From Brachycybe producta (lineage: Eukaryota; Arthropoda; Diplopoda; Playtdesmida; Andrognathidae), in the NCBI GenBank assembly GCA_036925085.1, contig JAUPFP010000097.1:124001-188000 (forward strand): a DNA stretch of 64,000 nt, written 5' to 3'. Made by a program: the position numbers and the translations under genes. Within the stretch, counting starts at the first letter, position 1; the number at the start of each line of letters is the position of its first letter. Of the stretch, positions 55,320 to 64,000 are shown one piece after another. A model generated the notes under the pieces. That model did no database searches and was not told the origin of the DNA. It saw only the letters and a list, made by a program, of their open reading frames with translations.

Positions 55320-55763
55320 TAATGTGGATATAAAGATCATCATAGAAAGAAAAGAAAAAAAAAACTTTCTTTGCTTTCAGAGCTTTTATTATAGAGAAAG
55401 CAACTAACTTTATGAGCTTGTTGTAACACACGAGCGACTTTTTTGTCGCAACTACAAAAAAGACGCAAAAATTAAAAATTGTTTTTTCTTCTTCAAATGG
55501 CACAAGGACAAACTTGCGACAGTTTTGTTTTGCAGCTGCATCAAAAAAGATGCAACTTGTTCTATTTTGGCGTGGCGACATTGGTGATGACCTATGAAAC
55601 GTACACGTTTCAAAGGGGACTATGCAGACAGATTGCAAATTGTTGCACGGGCTTTTTATTATATTTAATTTTTTCATGATGCATACTGACTGTCGCGCTA
55701 CAAAAATGCAGCCATTTTGTAAGCAGCTCGAGTGACAAAAAGTCACTCGTGCGCAAGCAGCCT
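55320..55763. other. Unassigned DNA with open frames of unknown value
   Basis: A 145-codon minus-strand frame covers 55309-55746 but starts inside the W element and has no recognisable domain. AAAAAAGACGCAAA and AAAAAAGATGCAAC are similar words 95 bp apart. AAAAGTCACTCGTGCGCAAG at the right and GTAACACACGAGCGACTTTT at the left (55424) are partly inverted, which suggests another MITE of about 330 bp rather than a gene. Confidence 0.35.
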
Positions 55764-56286
55764 AAAGGCCTGGTTACACTATATTACTAGTCACTGCAAA
55801 GTAGTCATGCATGACTAGCTTGGTGAGTAACTAGTCTTCAGCCTATTGAAAACTTGCATGTTACATTAGTGACTACTCTTTGGGATATATCACAGAAGAC
55901 TAGCCAATCATTAATAGGCACAGAAATTCAAGATGGCACCATGCAAGTACGCGTTTTTGTGTGTATTTATTTTAAATAGAAACAAGCATAATTAAACAAA
56001 AACATACCTTTATAAAAATCGATTAAGATACCATCGTTTTCAGCACTCCAAAAATTCGCCATGTTTCCTTTTAATTTCTTTGCAACTTTGTTGTCACGTG
56101 ATTTCTCCTCTTCTATCCTAGTATCAAATAGTAGGATGTTGGTCTATTCAAAAAATTGGGGTCACTATCCAGTCACATCCTTGGTCAGAGAGGGGTCACA
56201 AGGTATGTTACACATAATGATAGAAACAAAACTAGTCATGCATGACTATTTTGCAGTGACTAGTAATATAGTGTAACCAGGCCTTT
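55764..56286. mobile_element. TTAA-4 MITE with a terminal inverted repeat of more than 50 bp
   Basis: AAAGGCCTGGTTACACTATA, then TTACTAGTCACTGCAAA and GTAGTCATGCATGACTAG at the left are repeated inverted at the right with about one mismatch. Flanks CTAA and TTAT are each one mismatch from TTAA. The long, nearly identical ends suggest relatively recent insertion. No coding frame. Confidence 0.8.
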
Positions 56287-56612
56287 ATACCTAGTACATA
56301 CCTGATAACAAACAATATGTCGAATTCAATTTATTCAGTTGATAATCTGAAAATATTGAGTTACTACTTTAAATATAATATAGAAACTATTGATACAAAA
56401 TATTGATTTAGTATTTCAATTTAAAATATGAATAATTAAAGTAAGTTTTTATTTGGTTCATGTCCTTAATTGGATTCCATATAATTCACCTAAACACGTT
56501 TAATTTGAATTCATTTAACTCATGTTTCGAAAATAGGATCCTGTATAATATTTTAGTAACTAGGCTAAAAACGAATCTCGATTTTTATTACAGAGCTTTG
56601 CTATATCAACCT
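56287..56612. other. Unassigned AT-rich DNA
   Basis: No gene or repeat recognised. The 107-codon frame at 56460-56783 runs into the next MITE and has no domain. Confidence 0.45.
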
Positions 56613-56840
56613 GAGGCCTCATTACAGAAAAAAGTCATAAAATTATTGACAAATTGTGACAGTCACATCCTTGTGATGCTACTGTTTGTGCCGTATTATT
56701 TTATGCTGTATGCTATAGTCAGTGGTAGTTATATGAAATTATTTGTCTTAATATTTTGGAATTTGTTTTTTTTTTACTGTTAACAACCATACAAGGTAAT
56801 GAGCTAGATATGACGATTTTACTCTTGTGTAATGAGGTCC
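56613..56840. mobile_element. TIR element with GGCCTCATTACA ends
   Basis: GAGGCCTCATTACAGAAAAA at the left and TTGTGTAATGAGGTCC at the right are inverted. Inner AAGTCATAAAAT and ATATGACGATTTTACT continue the symmetry. A related, interrupted copy is at 31302-31826. Superfamily undetermined. Confidence 0.65.
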
Positions 56841-57149
56841 TAGAAGAGGGTTGAATTGTTTCGAATAATTTGTCAAAAAAAAAAAAAAAATAAGGGAATC
56901 ATTTGGTTGAAGGCTAAAAATTAATTATTTGCTGGCTCGTATATTTAACTTGGTAGCGCACTACTGGTTTTTCATAATATTTAGGGAAATACCACTAATG
57001 ATGATATTGCAAAGCAAAAAAATACAGTAATTGTAATTGGTGAGGAGGAGGAATGTACCAAGAATGGTTATGGAAAGGACACCAATCGACTAGGGCACAA
57101 TCAGACTTAATATGTAACAATGACTAATAAATTGATTGACAGTTATAAC

Positions 57150-57455
57150 TAGGAGTCGGATTTTAATGCAATATCAACCGGAATGTTTCTCAATTTGTGG
57201 CCCAAGTGCCAATTGTGAAGGAATCAATCATCAATCAATATTAGAGCAAACTGCAATTATGCTTTTTTTCTAATCAGAAAAGGCTAGTTAGAGAGGCTAG
57301 ATGTCTGGTTACTATCAGTTGTCAACTAGACTTCTAGTGTCTAACCATTTTTTTAATTATAGAAAGAATATTTTTATCTAAACGAGATTGTTACTTCACA
57401 AATGGCTCTTGGGCCACATATTGAGAAACATTCTATTTCCAAAATACGACCCCTA
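57150..57455. mobile_element. hAT MITE family W copy 4, perfect 8-bp target duplication
   Basis: TAGGAGTCGGATTTTAATGC at the left and AAAATACGACCCCTA at the right are inverted ends. GTTATAAC flanks both (57142-57149 and 57456-57463). The shared CCCAAGTGCCAATTGTGAAG and TATCAGTTGTCAACTAGA segments place it in family W. Confidence 0.87.
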
Positions 57456-57463
57456 GTTATAAC

Positions 57464-58012
57464 TAATTAGTTATTAGTTACAAATCAATTTTTTTTCAAA
57501 AGTAATTGCAATTAATACTTTGTTGACAGGCTGACTTAATATTATAACTCATAATTATATGTGTCATTATTCACGATTACTCAATAATTATCAGTCGTTA
57601 GGCATGGCTGACAAGTCCAAATCAAACAGACTATCAACAATAAGGTTGACTAATGATTAATGGACTAAATCAATCATGTTTCTATAAAGGACTAATTGTT
57701 CATTAGTATTTAGTCAATAGCTACAATTATGTAGCTTAATTGCTAATCACAATCAAAACTACAACTAATATTTTATAGTCATTAGTACACAATTGATTGT
57801 TGTCCTAATCCTTAGTTATTTGTGAAGGACTTACCTTTTGTGTCCTACTCTGAAAGGCAGAAAAATTGGTTTTGTTTTTCTTTTGCTTCAATTTGTATAA
57901 AGGATTTTTTTAAAAAAATTAAAATTTTAAGATTTTTTTTTTCTTCAAAAGATATTGCATTTGAAATTGCATTATTGGGTCATTTTGAATGTTTAATAAT
58001 AATAAAAAAAAG
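57464..58012. other. Unassigned DNA rich in TTAGT/ACTAAT words
   Basis: From 57464 to 57820 there are many GACTAATNATTA and TTAGTCATTAG-like words without a definable period. Beyond 57820 it is A/T-rich. No gene recognised. Confidence 0.4.
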
Positions 58013-58177
58013 CAATTTTAAAACTCAATGTACATGTAAATATAAACAAATCATTAACTTGATTTAAATGGAGAAAAAAAAAAAAAAAAATCCGTTAGTT
58101 AATAACGGATTTATTTTTTCTCTCCATTTAAATCAAGTTAATGAATTTTTTTTAATTTACATTCAGTTTTAAAATTA
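58013..58177. repeat. Foldback palindrome adjoining the minisatellite element
   Basis: AATTTTAAAACTCAATGTAC-type sequence at the left and TACATTCAGTTTTAAAATT at the right, with CATTAACTTGATTTAAATGG inverted inside, form arms of about 70 bp around the centre GTTAGTTAATAAC. Poly-A and poly-T runs sit in the stem. It ends about 18 bp before the next element. Confidence 0.75.
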
Positions 58178-58195
58178 AAATTTATACTGTTACCA

Positions 58196-58970
58196 GGGGC
58201 GACTGAACAAGCACCAAATTGAACAAACGCCAAACTGAATAAGCGCCAAACTGAATAAAAGCCAAAAATTTGGCGGTTATTAAATTTCGCGGTTATTCAG
58301 TTTGGCGTTTGTTCCATTTGGCGCTTATTCAGTTTGGCGTTTGTTCCATTTGGTGCTTATTCAGTTTGGCGTTTGTTCCATTTAGCGTTTATTCAGTTTG
58401 GCGTTTGTTCCATTTGGCGTTTATTCAGTTTGGCGGTTATTCAGGTTTTTTGTAAATTCTGATGGTCCAAATATTGTGAGCTTTTATAGACGTCAGACTG
58501 TGCAGATTTACAAACAGAACATGCTAACCTCACCAATCCTAACCAAACCTAACCTAACCTAACAATGTGTTTATCACATTTTGGCGGTTATTCAGTTTGG
58601 CGCTTGTTCAGTTTGGCGTTTGTTCCATTTGGCGCTTATTCAGTTTAGCGTTTGTTCCATTTGGCTTTTTATTCAGTTTGGCGTTTGTTCCATTTGGCTT
58701 TTATTCAGTTTGGCGTTTGTTCCATTTGGCTTTTATTCAGTTTGGCGTTTGTTCCATTTGGCTTTTATTCAGTTTGGCGTTTGTTCCATTTGGCTTTTAT
58801 TCAGTTTGGCGTTTGTTCCATTTGGCTTTTATTCAGTTTGGCGTTTGTTCCATTTGGCTTTTATTCAGTTTGGCGTTTGTTCCATTTGGCTTTTATTCAG
58901 TTTGGCGTTTGTTCCATTTGGCGTTTATTCAGTTTGGCGTTTATTCAGTTTGGCGCTTGATCAGCGCCAT
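58196..58970 (+). mobile_element. Minisatellite-bodied transposon copy 1, perfect 9-bp target duplication
   Basis: Starts GGGGCGACTGAACAAGCACC and ends GGCGCTTGATCAGCGCCAT. CTGTTACCA flanks both sides (58187-58195 and 58971-58979). The body is two tandem arrays of a 32-bp unit (GGCGTTTGTTCC then ATTTGGCNTTTATTCAGTTT). They lie at about 58298-58445 and 58583-58955, in the same orientation, separated by a unique segment with AACCTAACCTAACCTAAC (58543-58562). It is non-autonomous. Because 32 is not a multiple of 3 and the unit lacks stops, all three forward frames stay open for 300-500 bp; these are not proteins. Confidence 0.85.
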
Positions 58971-58979
58971 CTGTTACCA

Positions 58980-60260
58980 TGCAGGAATGACCATGACAAA
59001 AAAAGTGAAACGTTTTATGATTCTTCAGCTCAAAATAAACGAACTTCGAACTCTCGTAACTTTTCATTTTTTTTTCTTTCTATAATTTAAACAAATAAAA
59101 AATAATTCTTTACGTTATTTAAATAGATCAACGTTTTGAAAAAAAAAATACTTTTATCGGATCGGATTTTCATTTGTAGGTATATTAGGCCCTATATAAT
59201 TAAAAAAATAGGTAAAACCTAAATTTGGGAGAAGAGGAATTTGGGTTTTCATTAACATAAATTTTAATGCTGAGCGTTTTCTATAATAAAACGATGAAAA
59301 GTCCTTAAGAAAGTGTAAAGTTTGGTTCTGTACAAAATGCCACAAGATGCTGCCTTTTATTTTATATCTTCTAGTTTCTAAGGTACTTTGTTATATATTT
59401 CCTTTACACCTATCCAATTATTATCTGATCTTCTAGATTTTAAACTACTTTGGTTGTTAGCTTCTTTTACATTTACCTTGTTTTAAAGGCAGCTTTAAGG
59501 CTTTAATCTTTGAAGTGTTTTTTTTTAGAACAAGGTTAGTGAAGTCTTTTCCCCCAGGAGTGGTGGTATTTACCGGATATTACCACTGTATTTACTGTCA
59601 GGGAATAATGTTTTTTTTTTTTCAGTTTTAGACAGATTCAATTTTAAGCCAATATTTTTTTTTTCTCATCCTGGCCCCAGAAGTCTCAAAAAGCTAGAAA
59701 AAAAGTACAAGGATTCAATAATTTTCCTTTATATAATGATCAATTTTGACTTTGACCAATTGGTCGTGTGTTCCCACACTACTCTGCTTTTATTCTTCAA
59801 GTTTGAATCCTTGCTGGTTCTATCTTTTATCTCTCTTATCTTATGTCCAATTGTCGCATTTCTGTCAGATTTCATTTTACGGAAGGTATCAAAGGTTTCC
59901 GTTTCCGGTTGGCGCCTTTGTCGTCTGCATTTTCGCGGTTTTTTTTCTTCTTCTTCTCTTGTTATTATTCTACCTGATTTGTGTTATAGAGTTTGTTGAA
60001 GACGACAAAAAGATGTGAAGAAGGAGTATTTTTGTTTTAAGTTTTCAATTAATAATATAAGGACTCTTAGTAGTTTTATTATATGTTGTTTGTTATGTAT
60101 TCTTCAAGTCCCTTTACTTACGTTGATTATATGAGGAAGTGTTTGCGACGCGAGTGGGACGAAGAATTGAATATAGAAATTTGGGTAGGTTTTTGGTTTT
60201 AGTTTGTAAAATCGGTTAGTTTTTAGGTCAATATTTTTTTTGTTTTTGTTTTTATGCGTA
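58980..60260. other. Unassigned AT-rich DNA
   Basis: Two overlapping forward frames of about 90 codons at 59736-60018 are hydrophobic, T-rich and lack a recognisable domain or splice context. No repeat recognised. Confidence 0.4.
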
Positions 60261-60464
60261 GGGTCCAAATTCAAGATGGATAAGTCGCACTTCAACTTCA
60301 ACTTGAAGCCTCGAAACAGGGTTTTGAACATACAAAATTCCTGTTTTATTGAATACTTTTGAAAATATTTTTTTTCTTCTTCCCAGTATGATTTGAGTCC
60401 TATTCTCAGAGGATTCAAGTTGAAGTTCATTTTTTGCAAAGTTTTAATCTTGAACTTTGGTCCT
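60261..60464. mobile_element. Family S inverted-repeat element copy 2
   Basis: GGGTCCAAATTCAAGATGG at the left and AATCTTGAACTTTGGTCC at the right are inverted. ACTTGAAGCC and GATTCAAGTTGAAGTTC continue the symmetry. Same design as 1248-1420. Confidence 0.6.
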
Positions 60465-61403
60465 TAGTTTCTTTCGTGTTTGCGGCGAAAGTTGCTTCTT
60501 CTTTTTTGTCGGTGTCCAGGGGTGCCATAATTCTTAATTTTAGGTTGTCTTCTTGGCACTTTTACGATACGAATTTCAAATAAAACCACTTTTGTGGGGG
60601 TTTTGTGTGTGTGTCGTTTATGTAAATATATTATGCATTGCTAGAATGCTTTCCTCACTCACTATGTAGAAAAAACAAAGCCAATTTGAGTTCTCCTGCA
60701 AAAATGATTATGGCCGTTGTACGCATCTATGGCATTTCATTACTGAAAATGCAACAGTGGCAGTCCGGCAGGAGTTTGCATAGTTAGTCACACAGATTGT
60801 ACGATTGTCTCTTAATAATATTAAAAACTGCAAAAGTATATTGTTTAGGTTATGACGTCACATCCGCAGACGTTTATGATTCTGACGTCACGGAAGATGC
60901 AACTGCTGTTTTCTTTTAGGAATTTTCTTATATATATTTTTTTACATGAGGAAAAAAGCTAGAGCTGGTTCACATTTTGAATGCAGGTTAACGCAAAGTC
61001 GTACTCTTCTGCGCATGTGGAGTTTGCAGGCGCTGACGTTTTCGTCTACTTTGATTTTGGTACATTTGAGAAATGCACATGCGCAGTTAGAGAGAGAGAC
61101 CTTACCTTCACCTGCAATTAAATTCATGGTGTGATTGAGGCCTTTTGAGTTTACTGCATTTAGGACTCGTTACGTATCGTTACATTGGCTGCTGCTTGCT
61201 GCTCTTGTTGATTTAAGGTTTTTTTTACCCTCTTGACTATCTTAAGGATCTTATGCATAAGATTTTGATGTGGGTTTGTTAAAAGCATTAGTTTGTTTAT
61301 ATAAAGTAATCGGTATGACGTCATCTAGTTGTTCTTGTCTACACAGATAAGACAGATCCTCCTTCACTCATTACATTATGCGATTTTAATATATGAAGAT
61401 GGG
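60465..61403. promoter_or_regulatory. Possible regulatory segment with two CREs and paired GCGCATG motifs
   Basis: Two perfect TGACGTCA sites (60853-60860 and 60883-60890) lie 30 bp apart, the second followed by CGGAAG (an ETS core). CTGCGCATGTGG (about 61009) and ACATGCGCAGT (about 61077) are inverted NRF1-like half-sites. No MITE boundary was identified. The open frames on both strands at 60942-61134 coincide with this segment and are not convincing. Enhancer or promoter function is inferred from motifs only. Confidence 0.25.
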
Positions 61404-61407
61404 TTAA

Positions 61408-61837
61408 GGCGCATTCACACTAGGCTGCTTTAGCCACTGGTTGCTGCTGGCTATTAGCAGCAACAGCAAGCAACGGTTGCTTTGGGTTCACACTTGTCCA
61501 GTCACTGCTGGTATTACCAGCACAAGGCATCCAATCACCGTCTTGCAAAAACACAAATTTCTAGCAACAACCAACCCAAGCAGTGTAGTTTCAACTGCCC
61601 ACTAGTGCCACTACTAACGACAAAGGGTTCACACTAGCTGGTGGCACACTGGTAGCAGCAGGAAGGGAGTCACATGACCAGCTGGTAGCTGCTAATGTTG
61701 GACATGTTCAACTTCACCAGCCGCTGTTAAAATCACTAGCCTGCTGGAGAAAGCAGCTGATGGTAGCAGTTCACACTATGCTGCTAAAGGGCTACAACCA
61801 GCCAGCAGCTGGGAAACTAGCATAGTTTGAATGCGCC
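61408..61837 (+). mobile_element. TTAA-2 MITE copy 3
   Basis: GGCGCATTCACACTAGGC follows TTAA (61404-61407). The right end CTAGCATAGTTTGAATGCGCC is followed by AATA. The body matches 34954-35438 closely (GCAACAGCAAGCAAC, TCACACTTGTCCAGTCACTG, CCAATCACCGTCTTGCAAAA) without the 32-bp expansion. Confidence 0.83.
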
Positions 61838-63171
61838 AATAGAGTAGAAAACCTGTTGCAATTGCGCGTTTAATCATCCAAATAGGAACTGAAAATCTAT
61901 CTATGGTCATTAATTAAATAGGTTTTTTTTACCTGACTCCACCCTTTTGTTATTTATCTCGAGTCACCACTTTGTCGGATATGGTTGTTAACCTCAGAGT
62001 TGAAAATTCAGTTATTCTGCAAATTCACCAGTAAATTTGTAAAACCACCAATTCTTAATATACAGTATAGTAGCTCCATCTGGAAAGGGAGGGCAATTGT
62101 TTGGTAAATTTCAGTTCAAATATGAAATAAAATTTCTGAAAATTTCATTTTTCACTTAATTTTAAGTGATAATACAGGGTAAATATTGCTTTTAATTGAG
62201 ATTTTTTACTGATTAAAATGGAGAAACTTAGACAAAGTAAGATTTCCTTTCGATTACAAAATCTTAATTCAGTTACAAACTAAGCCGATTCAAATCAAAA
62301 TAATCTATTCCATCCCCCCCCCCTCCAAAAAATAAGCGAGCCACTCAGTTGACCCAGTGAATTTACAAAATGACTGATTATGTGGTACAAATTCACATCT
62401 CTGCGAAAAAACACAATTATGTACAGAGAAAAAGAACACACATTGATATAAATTGTGTGTTAACACCCATTCATGAATTCACCTTAATCTCTAGAGGTTT
62501 AATAATGTTTCTATTTTATGGCTCATTTGGTGTTTATGGAAAAATTTCTTTTTTTTTCTCATTTGATTAATTTTCTTGTTTTTGTTTGAACATTTGTGTT
62601 TAATTTTTGTGACGAGATAATCATAACACGTAAATTAATTATCTCGTGAAAAACCTGAGGGTGAGGAAAAAGATCTACGAAAAGAAGGTGGCGGAAGGGG
62701 AAGTGTCTCTGGTTTATTTATTCATTTTGGTGTTAATAGTGGGTGACATTGATGCAAATTCTGGTTGGTTGGCTTTTTGAAGGTTTTTTTTCTTCTTCTT
62801 CTTCACTCTTTTTCTTTGTAATTTTGGTTTCATTTTTTTATTAATAATTAATCGGCCTTTTAAAGGAGATTCGATTCCAAAAAAAACTTAATGATGATCA
62901 CTTTTGCTTGTAATTGAATTAGTTCGGTCCACATCATTGATGCCTATTGAAATCCGCCCTGTGTTTTATGATTGATTGCGCTTTTAACTTTGATCAGACA
63001 CATGTGAACAGTAATTAACAAATGCAATTAACGGAAAGACTACTTTTTTTTTTTTTTTTTAAATATGTTCACAAGTATCGTTAATTAGCTGGGTTGGTTG
63101 GGTTAGTTTGAATGTTTTGGATGAAACTTTTGTGTTCTCTAATAAAGGTAACTAATTAGTAATAACTAGAG
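61838..63171. other. Unassigned AT-rich DNA
   Basis: Contains a C-rich run at about 62315-62325, TTCTTCTTC tracts near 62795 and a T run at about 63044-63060. No gene recognised. Confidence 0.5.
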
Positions 63172-63337
63172 GTGGGATGAATCCTAATTTTTCTCGAATC
63201 CGAATCCTAAAAGGTTCTCGAATATCCTCTCGAATCCTTCATATAAAAATCCTATATTATTCATTAAGAAGATACAAATAAATAAAATAATATTAAATAT
63301 TAAATTATTAGTAATAAAAAAACAGTGTGATGCACGG

Positions 63338-63772
63338 TGCCGCTGATCAAGCGCCAAATTGAATAAGCGCCAAATGGAACAAACGCCAATCTGAACAAGC
63401 GCCAAACTGAATAACCGCCAAAATGTGATAAACCCATGGTTAGGTTTGGTTAGATTAGGTTAGGTTAGGATTGGTTAGGTTAGGTTAGGATTGGTTAGGT
63501 TAGGTTAGGATTGGTTAGGTTAGCATGTTCTGTTTGTAAATCTGCACAGTCTGACGTCTATAAAAGCTCACAATATTTGGACCATCAGAATTTACAAAAA
63601 AACCTGAATAACCGCCAAATGGAACAAACGCCAAACTGAATAAGCGCCAAATGGAATAAGCGCCAAATGGAATAAGCGCCAAATGGAACAAACGCCAAAC
63701 TGAATAAAAGACAAAAATTTGGCAGTTATTCAGTTTGGCGTTTGTTCCATTTGACGCTTATTCAGTCGCCCC
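63338..63772 (-). mobile_element. Minisatellite-bodied transposon copy 2, nested in family E
   Basis: Minus-strand ends GGGGCGACTGAATAAGCG and GGCGCTTGATCAGCGGCA match copy 1. The unique middle (TTTGTAAATCTGCACAGTC and TATTTGGACCATCAG) is also shared. The arrays are much shorter: about four unit-like blocks on one side and two on the other, against about 16 in copy 1. Flanks GATGCAC and GTTGTAC match at 5 of 7, a decayed duplication. Confidence 0.75.
63438..63523. repeat. TTAGG-like tandem tract (GGTTAGGTTAGGATT)n
   Basis: About three 20-bp units of TTGGTTAGGTTAGGTTAGGA lie inside the minisatellite element. The equivalent place in copy 1 has a shorter CCTAACCTAACC tract, and the centre of the GATGAAC element at 2205-2220 has one too. 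It resembles degenerate TTAGG telomere repeat but sits inside a transposon. Confidence 0.8.
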
Positions 63773-64000
63773 GTTGTACTCAGGGTCGCCACAAGGTGAT
63801 AGTGGTGATCCGGGTTACAACAATCACCAGTTTTTTTTTTGTTAGTGAATTTGGACGTCAATGGAGTTAAAAACTAATTTTACCAAAAATATTAAGTTTT
63901 TTTTTTGTTAGAATTCGAAAGACGAAAAAAGCGTGAAGATTATAGTTTTGGAATCTGGAATATTTTTTAAGATTCGCGGGATTCGAATGGCCCATCTCTA

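Larger units (their letters stand above)
63172..64000 (-). mobile_element. Family E element copy 3, interrupted by the minisatellite transposon
   Basis: On the minus strand it reads TAGAGATGGGCCATTCGAAT at the window edge, through GGATCACC and GGCGACCC motifs. After the insertion it continues with TTAATGAATAATATAGGATT and ends at AGGATTCATCCCACCTCTA. It is collinear with 44047-44434 except for 435 bp of inserted DNA. The outer end coincides with the end of the window, so the flank cannot be checked. Confidence 0.72.

Noticed and set aside
55309..55746. 145-codon minus-strand frame as a gene
   Set aside because: It starts within a W MITE, has no domain, and the remaining sequence shows inverted AAAAGTCACTCG-like ends suggesting another MITE.
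58567..59090. Three long forward frames (172, 169 and 102 codons) as repeat proteins
   Set aside because: They are created by a stop-free 32-bp tandem unit inside a transposon and are open in all frames at once.
63438..63523. Chromosome-end or interstitial telomere repeat
   Set aside because: The TTAGG-like tract is degenerate, only about 86 bp, and occurs at the same internal position in the other transposon copy.

Overview
This window looks like non-coding DNA from an invertebrate animal with a fairly large, AT-rich, transposon-dense genome. The evidence is an exon that ends in a GT splice donor, a tRNA-derived SINE, 3' ends of RTE-like LINEs, hAT-type and pogo/Tigger-type terminal-inverted-repeat elements, and many dinucleotide microsatellites. 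Bacterial operon structure, rRNA and CRISPR arrays are absent. The phylum cannot be fixed from the sequence. TTAGG-like tracts inside two repeat families hint at arthropods, but only weakly.

Gene content is very low. The one well-supported coding segment is the exon at 502-783. It has four in-frame ATGs, a Gly/Asn/Thr-rich low-complexity protein and a consensus donor (AAG|GTAATT). Its last third resembles the divergent N-terminus that precedes RRM1 in ELAV/Hu neuronal RNA-binding proteins, but no RRM exon is recognisable downstream, so this identity is a hypothesis. If the transcript continues to the right, most or all of the remaining 63 kb is a giant first intron. Two other open stretches (16376-16576 and 33340-33525) are weak exon or relic candidates.

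The rest is layered mobile-element debris. Region by region: 1-1.2 kb promoter/exon; 1.2-3 kb a small inverted-repeat element, a palindromic GATGAAC element and a hAT MITE; 4.7-6.8 kb two more elements; 8-10.3 kb three elements in a row; 14-19 kb nested MITEs; 20-25.9 kb a dense field of CAGGCA-ended MITEs, a SINE and TIR elements; 26-28 kb two LINE 3' ends on the minus strand; 34.9-36.3 kb three TTAA elements, two of which share one TTAA; 37-43.6 kb pogo-like, hAT-like and palindromic elements; 44-47.2 kb a nest containing a hAT transposase C-terminal relic; 48.3-49.8 kb two hAT MITEs and a LINE fragment; 51-57.5 kb assorted MITEs around a more unique stretch (53.6-54.5 kb); 58-59 kb and 63.2-64 kb two copies of a transposon whose body is a 32-bp minisatellite.

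The most notable pattern is that about ten sequence-unrelated MITE families share TTAA (or one-mismatch TTAA) flanks. Many also share termini of the form (A)GGC or (A)GC followed by a TTCACACTAG-like stretch. This suggests one TTAA-specific transposase (piggyBac- or Kolobok-type) mobilising many non-autonomous families. No new defence, metabolic or regulatory protein system is visible. Family names such as TTAA-1, H1, W and G are labels used only in this annotation.
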